Made by a program: the position numbers and the translations under genes. DNA of 6,600 nucleotides from Cytophagaceae bacterium. GTDB lineage: Bacteria; Bacteroidota; Bacteroidia; Cytophagales; Spirosomataceae. The notes beneath the pieces were generated by a model. The model had not been told where the DNA came from. It ran no database searches and saw nothing but the letters and a program-made list of their open reading frames with translations. The DNA lies in contig CANHCG010000101.1 in the NCBI GenBank assembly GCA_947459055.1, positions 1-6,600 on the forward strand. Direction: 5' to 3'. Of the stretch, positions 1-4,494 are shown piece after piece (positions within the stretch are counted from its first letter, which is position 1; the number at the start of each line of letters is the position of its first letter).

Positions 1-1218
1 AAGGATGTCACAGAGGCCTCACGGATTTATCCGGGTCAAAAAATCAGTGACGCATTTGGGTCTAATCAAACAGGAGGTACTCTGATTCGTCCTGGGGGAA
101 GATCGAGTTACCCAGCCTTTTGGATTCGGGATTATGCGATGTCCTTGGAGGCGGGATTTGTGAAGTTGGCCGAACAAAAGCACATGCTTTATTTGACCGC
201 CAGGACGCAGGCGAATCATGCCGTCTTAACGAAATGGGGTACGCAAATTCCAAAGGGTGCGATTGCAGATCACATACGGATTGATGATTCAGTGCCCATT
301 TTTTTTCCTGGTACCTATGAGGCAGAAAATCAAGGAAAGCCTGTTTGGGGCATGCAGCCACCATTTTGCGATGCTTATTTTTTTATTCATATGGCCTATT
401 ATTTTGCGATTCATGAAGGGCAAACCAAGTTTTTAAACGAAAAGGTTCTGGGAATGCGATTCATGGATCGTTTGGAAATGGCTTTTTCATCAGTTCCCCA
501 CGATGAAACTAGTTTATTGGTTTCGGTTACGGATGCTAATCGCGGAGTGGATTTTGGATTTAGAGATGCGGTATATATGACGGGAGATTTATGTTATTCG
601 TCTTTGTTGAAATACCAAGCGGCTTTACAACTGGCCAAACTCCATCGATTGATGGGCCAAACAAAAAAATCACAAACCTATACTCGCATCGCGCAAAGAC
701 TCAAGAAAGCGATACCTGAACGGTTCCAACTTAGTTCCGGTTTCTTAAAGGCTAGTACTGGAAAAAGTGGTCAAGCGGATGTTTGGGCAACAAGTTTGGC
801 GCATCGGCTCGGGATTTTATCCAAGAATATGGTTCAAAAGGCCTCTCAAAAAATGAATGAAGCCTTTCAAAAAGGTGATTTAAGTTTCCGAGGTAATATA
901 AGGCACGTTTTACGCTCCGATGATTTTAGTTCGCAAACCGCATGGGAGCAAAGCGAAGTATCCAAAGACAGTTACCAAAATGGGGCTTATTGGGGAACGC
1001 CGGTGGCATGGGTTGCCAGCTTGATGGCAGAAACCAGAAAAGAACTAGCCCAGCAACTCATTCAAGCGTATATCAATGAATTGCGTGAAGGAGATTTCAG
1101 AAAAGGGGAGGGCTTTGGTTCTCCATGGGAATGTTTTAACCAAAAAAGCGCACAAAATCCTGTCTATATGACCAGTGTTACTTGTCCATTAATCGCATTA
1201 AAATCAAGAAAAAAATGA
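1..1218 (+). CDS. Six-hairpin glycosidase-like protein (5' end outside window)
   Basis: The frame is open from base 1 to the TGA at 1216-1218, giving 405 visible residues. The ATG at 139 is internal, because the conserved-looking stretch GGRSSYPAFWIRDYAMS (visible residues 32-48) spans it, so the true start is off the left edge. The fragment is rich in aromatic and helical segments typical of (alpha/alpha)6-barrel glycosidases: WIRDYAM near residue 41, PVWGMQPPFCDAYFF near 114-128, TDANRGVDFGFRD near 177-189, QADVWATSLAHRLG near 258-271, NGAYWGTPVAWVASLM near 327-342, and GSPWECF near 374-379. Acidic residues in the GVDFGFRD and WIRD stretches are candidate catalytic or sugar-binding positions, but I cannot assign them. 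The CAZy family and substrate are not resolved. It is followed directly, with a 4-base overlap, by a phosphoesterase gene, suggesting co-transcription. It could instead be a non-catalytic or lyase-type member of the same fold. Confidence 0.8.
   Translation, partial: KDVTEASRIYPGQKISDAFGSNQTGGTLIRPGGRSSYPAFWIRDYAMSLEAGFVKLAEQKHMLYLTARTQANHAVLTKWGTQIPKGAIADHIRIDDSVPIFFPGTYEAENQGKPVWGMQPPFCDAYFFIHMAYYFAIHEGQTKFLNEKVLGMRFMDRLEMAFSSVPHDETSLLVSVTDANRGVDFGFRDAVYMTGDLCYSSLLKYQAALQLAKLHRLMGQTKKSQTYTRIAQRLKKAIPERFQLSSGFLKASTGKSGQADVWATSLAHRLGILSKNMVQKASQKMNEAFQKGDLSFRGNIRHVLRSDDFSSQTAWEQSEVSKDSYQNGAYWGTPVAWVASLMAETRKELAQQLIQAYINELREGDFRKGEGFGSPWECFNQKSAQNPVYMTSVTCPLIALKSRKK
1209..1218 (+). other. A7 heptamer at ATGA gene overlap (possible -1 slippery site or coupling site)
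   Basis: Seven A residues at 1209-1215 are read in the upstream frame as A-AAA-AAA, immediately followed by TGA (1216-1218). The ATG of the phosphoesterase (1215-1217) overlaps that stop. The ordinary reading is translational coupling by reinitiation, with the A-run acting as the A-rich leader favoured in Bacteroidota. The same bases fit the X-XXY-YYZ pattern of -1 frameshift sites, in the correct register to enter the downstream frame. No downstream stimulatory hairpin is obvious. Confidence 0.5.
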
Positions 1219-2054
1219 AAAATCAGTCAGCAGTATCTCGAAGGAAATTTATCCATCAGCTCTCCTTTGCTTCCGCTATTTTATTGGGAGGGAATATTCA
1301 GAACTTATCGGCCCAAGAAGTAGGTGCCCTAAAAAAGAAAGTTCGCCTACGTTTCGCTGTCGCATCTGATGCGCACTATGGCCAGCCGGATACGCCATAT
1401 GAGGCGATGATGGATACGATTATTCAAAAAATCAATGGCTTTCATCAAGAAAATCCGCTCGACTTTTGTGTCATGAATGGCGATATCATTCACAATGAAA
1501 AACAGTTTATGCCTCAGGCTAAGCTGAAATTAGATCAATTTACCATGCCCTTTTATGTTACACGAGGTAACCATGATATGGTTTCGCCGACTTTTTGGCA
1601 AGAGGTTTGGGGTACCCCGTTGAACCATCAGGTGGAGGTTAAAAAATCGTTGGTCTTGCTCGGCGATACTGCCACCGAGGCTGGGAAATATGTTTCACCG
1701 GATTTGGATTGGCTAAAAACTCAATTGGATGCTCATAAAAAAACGAAAAATATCTTTTTGTTTCTCCATATTCCACAAGCCAAATGGACCAAAAATGGGA
1801 TCGAAACGCCGGCCTTTTTTGAGCTAATTAAAAACTATCCAAATATCCGAGCTGTTTTTCATGGCCATGAGCATGATCAGGATGGGGTTCAAATGGTGGG
1901 TAAGCTTCCCTTTTTGTTTGATTCGCATGTTGGTGGAAGTTGGGGTACTCCGCACAAAGGCTTTCGGGTGGTGGAATTATTGAACGATGGGACTCTCATT
2001 ACTTATTTGATGAACCCAACGGACAAATTAACGGAACTAAGCTACCCCGCTTAA
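1215..2054 (+). CDS. Tat-exported calcineurin-like metallophosphoesterase
   Basis: The product has 279 residues and probably hydrolyses phosphomonoesters or phosphodiesters using a two-metal centre; the substrate is unknown. All hallmark motifs of the calcineurin-like (Metallophos) fold are present and in order: D52-A-H54 after a beta strand, G89-D90, G118-N119-H120-D121, H185 in FLFLHIPQ, and G217-H218-E219-H220. This layout resembles class III cyclic-nucleotide phosphodiesterases, but many extracytoplasmic Bacteroidota members have other or unknown substrates. The N-terminus has a twin-arginine signal, SRRKFIH at residues 8-14 followed by a hydrophobic stretch to about residue 25, with possible cleavage after LSA (residue 33). 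I chose ATG 1215 over the in-frame ATG at 1182, because 1215 places the Tat motif near the N-terminus, has an A-rich leader and makes a classic ATGA overlap with the preceding stop. Starting at 1182 would add only MSINRIKIKKK. Its end overlaps the convergent gene by 4 bases. Confidence 0.93.
   Translation: MKNQSAVSRRKFIHQLSFASAILLGGNIQNLSAQEVGALKKKVRLRFAVASDAHYGQPDTPYEAMMDTIIQKINGFHQENPLDFCVMNGDIIHNEKQFMPQAKLKLDQFTMPFYVTRGNHDMVSPTFWQEVWGTPLNHQVEVKKSLVLLGDTATEAGKYVSPDLDWLKTQLDAHKKTKNIFLFLHIPQAKWTKNGIETPAFFELIKNYPNIRAVFHGHEHDQDGVQMVGKLPFLFDSHVGGSWGTPHKGFRVVELLNDGTLITYLMNPTDKLTELSYPA
2051..2054. other. Overlapping stop codons of convergent genes (TTAA)
   Basis: The palindrome TTAA holds both stops: TAA on the plus strand at 2052-2054 ends the phosphoesterase, and TAA on the minus strand at 2053-2051 ends the barrel gene. 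There is thus no room for an intergenic terminator, and I see no stem followed by a T-run on either strand close to this point, so each transcript must end within the other gene or by a factor-dependent route. Confidence 0.85.
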
Positions 2055-3121
2055 AACTTGATCACATAATCCAAATAGGGGATCCCCATCGCCGGTGAAC
2101 CAACGCCGATGTGTGATAGGATTCCAGCGTCCAATGAGGTCTTTTTCCACATAATGCGAACACCACCGGACATGATTCCATTGGTTATACTTTTGGTTCC
2201 ATTCGTATTTCCCATGGAGTCGTATCTGTAATCTTTGACAGAGAAAAACCAGTTTTCTGTGATTAACATGCAGCGTTTTGAAATACGTGTCATACCGGAT
2301 AGGGTGAACATGGGCTTGTCGGCCATGCCCCAGCTCGACGAACTTTGATAGCTGACGGGGTCATATGAGTTTTGTTTGGTAGCACCCCAACCCGCATTGA
2401 GCGTCACATTATGTTCTCTGGATCCTAATGTTAAGGACCCATAAGCTACCCCTACGCCCAAATTTAAGTCATTAATGAAGGAATTTGCCAATAAAATTCC
2501 ACCCCCGACATGGACATGTTCGGATACTTGATAACCAATTTTAGGTGTAACAAAAAATAGAAAAGGAATGACCACACCCCCGCCGATGGACAGGTGATCC
2601 GTTAGACCCACTTGCATACTATTCGCTAAGATATAGGCATTTTGGAAGTATTTTTCACCTTTTTTTAGAGGGATGGCGGAAGGGCCAAAGAAATAACGGG
2701 TAGGATGAGGATTCGGGAAAACATAGGTTCCGCCCTGAATCTGCTCTTTTTCAATCCGTTGGATGCTTTTTATTTGGCTTCTTGAAATATCGAGCAGGCC
2801 AGTTTTTTCGGTTAGAATTTGAATGGAAGCCGATTGGAAATCTTGTAAAATGCCGACGATGCTTTGTTCATTTACCAAACCTAATTCCACATATAGATCT
2901 TCCTGGATTAGTTTTTCCTCACTTATTTGCGTGTTCGATAAAGTTGATTTACCTAAAATTAAATCTTCGAGGGTTATGGTTTGGGCTTGGCGTTCAAGGA
3001 TTTTAATGAGCCAAGTGCCTTGGTCTTTCACGCGGATAGAATAAAAAGTAGGTTTTTGTTGGGCGTTAGCGACTAAACTGACGAACAAAAACAGGGCAAT
3101 CCAGTAGTTTTTCATACCCAT
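2051..3121 (-). CDS. Putative outer-membrane beta-barrel protein with Sm-like N-terminal region
   Basis: The product has 356 residues. It begins with a Sec signal peptide (hydrophobic residues 6-18, likely cleavage after VANA at 20, mature N-terminus QQ). Residues about 27-72 and 78-123 look like two short beta-rich units. The second, with VNEQSIVGILQDF, then TEKTGLLDI, then SQIKSIQRIE, follows the pattern of Sm/KOW-like strands seen in many Bacteroidota envelope proteins. After a linker, PNPHPTRYFFGPSAIPLKKGEKYFQN (two stretches, 136-161) introduces a glycine- and aromatic-rich alternating-strand region to the end, with a terminal phenylalanine (DYVIKF) as expected of a BAM-inserted barrel. 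I recognise the FFGPSA/LKKGE pattern as recurring in uncharacterised Bacteroidota proteins; no function is known to me. The start at 3121 forms a TAATG overlap with the upstream gene; an alternative ATG lies two codons in, at 3115. It could be an outer-membrane channel or a structural protein. Confidence 0.85.
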   Translation of the reverse strand: MGMKNYWIALFLFVSLVANAQQKPTFYSIRVKDQGTWLIKILERQAQTITLEDLILGKSTLSNTQISEEKLIQEDLYVELGLVNEQSIVGILQDFQSASIQILTEKTGLLDISRSQIKSIQRIEKEQIQGGTYVFPNPHPTRYFFGPSAIPLKKGEKYFQNAYILANSMQVGLTDHLSIGGGVVIPFLFFVTPKIGYQVSEHVHVGGGILLANSFINDLNLGVGVAYGSLTLGSREHNVTLNAGWGATKQNSYDPVSYQSSSSWGMADKPMFTLSGMTRISKRCMLITENWFFSVKDYRYDSMGNTNGTKSITNGIMSGGVRIMWKKTSLDAGILSHIGVGSPAMGIPYLDYVIKF

Positions 3122-3123
3122 TA
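3119..3123 (-). promoter_or_regulatory. TAATG stop/start overlap between DUF1080 and barrel genes
   Basis: On the minus strand the TAA stop of the DUF1080 gene (3123-3121) shares its last A with the ATG of the barrel gene (3121-3119). This arrangement usually means translational coupling, with the terminating ribosome restarting. The upstream sequence shows no Shine-Dalgarno match, which fits coupling and the general habit of Bacteroidota. Confidence 0.7.
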
Positions 3124-3906
3124 AGGGTTAGTAGGCTTTAATTCTAAAATTTCAATGTTTCGAAAATCGATTTCCTGCCCTTCACTTTGTAAGGCAATAA
3201 ACCCAGATTTCAAAGGCTTACCATCGATTTTAATCGCTGGATCATAGCGATTCGCCGTTCCACCGCCGATTTGCGGTTTCGTATATTCCAATACCTTTTC
3301 ACCGTTAATGAAATGACTCACAATGGAATCGCCCATTACGACTAATTCCGCTTGAATCCATTGATCACCTGTGTAGGTTTTGGAGGAAGAATTGACGCAA
3401 TGTCTCGGATCGATGCGCCCTTGGTAAACGATGTTGGTTCCAGGAGAACACATATTTCCGGTAGGTCGCGGCTTGCCATCAGCTAGCCCGCCTAAAAACT
3501 GCATTTCGACGGAAATTGGCCAATCTTGTTCTTTCGGCATGGTCTTTGGATCTTGCGAATGAAACATGATGCCCGAATTAATCTCCGTATAGGAAGGAGC
3601 GTCTTTTCTCCAAATTCCGGTGAATCGGTATTCTAACCGCAATCGGTAATTTGAAAAAGGTTTATTGAAATACAAATGTCCATAGCGCTCATTGAAATGA
3701 TCATACTGATCATAACGTACTTGGATGACGCCATCTTTGACACGAAAAGTTTCCCCATAATTGTCACCCACCTCATGGTGATGAATTTTAACAGTCCAAT
3801 TCTTCAGATCCTTGCCATTGAATAATTTAACCCAACGCTCTTTTTTAGGTGGATTAAAAGCTAACAGGCCGAGGCAAGCAACAAGTAATAAGAGCGAAGT
3901 TTTCAT
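3121..3906 (-). CDS. 3-keto-disaccharide hydrolase family protein (DUF1080)
   Basis: The product has 261 residues and matches the DUF1080 / 3-keto-disaccharide hydrolase family, a concanavalin-like beta-sandwich. Characterised members cleave 3-keto-glycosides; activity here is inferred. Visible family signatures are KLFNGKDLKNW (27-37), FRVKDGVIQVRYDQYDHF (54-71), YRLRLEYRF (87-95), NSGIMFHS (110-117), SVEMQFLGG (132-140), and the closing strands GFIALQSEGQEIDFRNIEIL (235-254). The N-terminus is an export signal of uncertain type: LVAC at 8-11 would be a lipobox with C11 as the lipidated cysteine, but the hydrophobic stretch before it is short, and it continues to LLAF at 14-17, so ordinary Sec cleavage or retention as an anchor is also possible. 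It follows the DUF1566-like gene by 9 bases, and its TAA shares a base with the start of the barrel gene, so the three are very probably one transcript. No Gfo/Idh 3-dehydrogenase, the usual source of 3-keto sugars, is visible nearby. Confidence 0.92.
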   Translation of the reverse strand: MKTSLLLLVACLGLLAFNPPKKERWVKLFNGKDLKNWTVKIHHHEVGDNYGETFRVKDGVIQVRYDQYDHFNERYGHLYFNKPFSNYRLRLEYRFTGIWRKDAPSYTEINSGIMFHSQDPKTMPKEQDWPISVEMQFLGGLADGKPRPTGNMCSPGTNIVYQGRIDPRHCVNSSSKTYTGDQWIQAELVVMGDSIVSHFINGEKVLEYTKPQIGGGTANRYDPAIKIDGKPLKSGFIALQSEGQEIDFRNIEILELKPTNP

Positions 3907-3915
3907 ATTATTAGC

Positions 3916-4347
3916 TTAAAAGGTTCGAACTGCAATGACATAGCATTTGAAATCTTTAAAATAGGTAGATTGAACCCCGTTATTTAAGTTATGTGTCCAG
4001 GCATTTTCCTTGTCCTTTTCGGTGGAGGTCCAGTACCAAGACGATTGAAATAAACCGCCTTGCCCCATTTTTTTTAAATTTAATTTCGGATGAATCAAAT
4101 CAAAATCCTCTTTGGTCGGTAATTTCCAATCCTCAAATCCTCCTTCCGCATAGGCTTCGCAGGCCTTCATGGCTTCAGTATAATCCATTTTTCCTAAATT
4201 TTTCACTGAAGCAATTAGGCCATGGCCATTTTTTTCGTAGATCAAATATCCTCCTTCTTTAATCGGCGGGGTTCTCGTGGTATTCGTTTGGGCAAAAACT
4301 CCCAAACCAGAAAATGTAAAAAGAAATAGGAATGTGAATTTATACAT
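3916..4347 (-). CDS. Small exported DUF1566 (Lcl-like) domain protein
   Basis: The product has 143 residues and is the first gene of the minus-strand unit. A Sec signal peptide is clear: a short basic start, hydrophobic residues 4-17, and likely cleavage after VFA (19) leaving QTNTT as the mature end. The rest fits the DUF1566/Lcl-like pattern: GHGLIAS (41-47), an aligned helix DYTEAMKACEAYAEGGFEDWKLPTKEDF in which GGFEDWKLPTKEDF (69-82) is the signature, WYWTSTE (104-110), and the ending CYVIAVRTF (135-143). Proteins with this domain are related to C-type-lectin / sulfatase-modifying-factor-like folds and often act in binding or adhesion, but no enzyme activity or ligand can be inferred for this one. 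The single domain fills the whole mature protein. Two cysteines (C63 and C135) could pair after export. The start at 4347 is the only one giving the signal peptide and sits about 26 bases from a promoter-like element. Confidence 0.85.
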   Translation of the reverse strand: MYKFTFLFLFTFSGLGVFAQTNTTRTPPIKEGGYLIYEKNGHGLIASVKNLGKMDYTEAMKACEAYAEGGFEDWKLPTKEDFDLIHPKLNLKKMGQGGLFQSSWYWTSTEKDKENAWTHNLNNGVQSTYFKDFKCYVIAVRTF

Positions 4348-4373
4348 AGGTAAATTTTAAAGCGGTGGTATTC

Positions 4374-4381
4374 CAAATTTA
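4374..4381 (-). promoter_or_regulatory. Candidate Bacteroidota -7 element for the minus-strand operon
   Basis: Read on the minus strand this is TAAATTTG, an exact match to the TAnnTTTG -7 consensus of Bacteroidota housekeeping promoters. It lies 26 bases before the ATG at 4347. No clear TTTG -33 element is found at the usual spacing, and the surroundings are AT-rich, so a chance match is possible. Confidence 0.45.
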
Positions 4382-4459
4382 ATTAAAAAAAATAAGGGAT
4401 AAAATATAAATATTGCATTTATGTCGTTTACAAAGGGAACGATTTTGAAATTAAAATTG

Positions 4460-4467
4460 TAAATTTG
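4460..4467 (+). promoter_or_regulatory. Candidate Bacteroidota -7 element for the TPR gene
   Basis: TAAATTTG on the plus strand matches the TAnnTTTG -7 consensus and ends 27 bases before the ATG at 4495. A TTTG occurs at 4444-4447, but the 12-base gap is shorter than the roughly 19-base spacing expected of a -33 element. The position suggests a 5' leader of roughly 20 bases, A/T-rich as is usual in the phylum. Confidence 0.45.
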
Positions 4468-4494
4468 TTTTAATCCTATTTAGATTTTTATTGG

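Larger units (their letters stand above)
4348..4494. promoter_or_regulatory. Divergent AT-rich intergenic promoter region
   Basis: This 147-base spacer separates the heads of the DUF1566-like gene (minus) and the TPR gene (plus). It is very AT-rich, with long A and T runs near 4378-4410 and 4441-4490. Apart from the two TAAATTTG elements listed separately, I see no strong hairpin, operator palindrome, riboswitch or small reading frame in it. Both flanking operons must take their promoters from here unless transcription enters from outside. Confidence 0.7.

Noticed and set aside
62..364. Open frame of 100 codons on the minus strand
   Set aside because: It lies antisense inside the glycosidase-like gene, has no signal, domain or plausible leader, and its composition reads as a reverse shadow of the real frame.
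1182..1214. Earlier in-frame ATG for the phosphoesterase
   Set aside because: It would add a lysine-rich 11-residue tail before the Tat motif and lie inside the upstream coding region; ATG 1215 has the A-rich leader and ATGA overlap.
2078..2087. Perfect palindrome GGGGATCCCC just past the convergent stops
   Set aside because: It has no loop and no T-run after it, so it is not an intrinsic terminator. It is explained by codons for the end of the barrel protein (GIPY).
2782..3044. Two overlapping plus-strand open frames of 73-74 codons
   Set aside because: They are antisense to the N-terminal part of the barrel gene, cysteine- and tryptophan-rich with no coherent pattern, and overlap each other in different frames.
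3993..4262. Plus-strand open frame of 89 codons
   Set aside because: It is antisense to the DUF1566-like gene, whose product has a clear signal peptide and domain signature.
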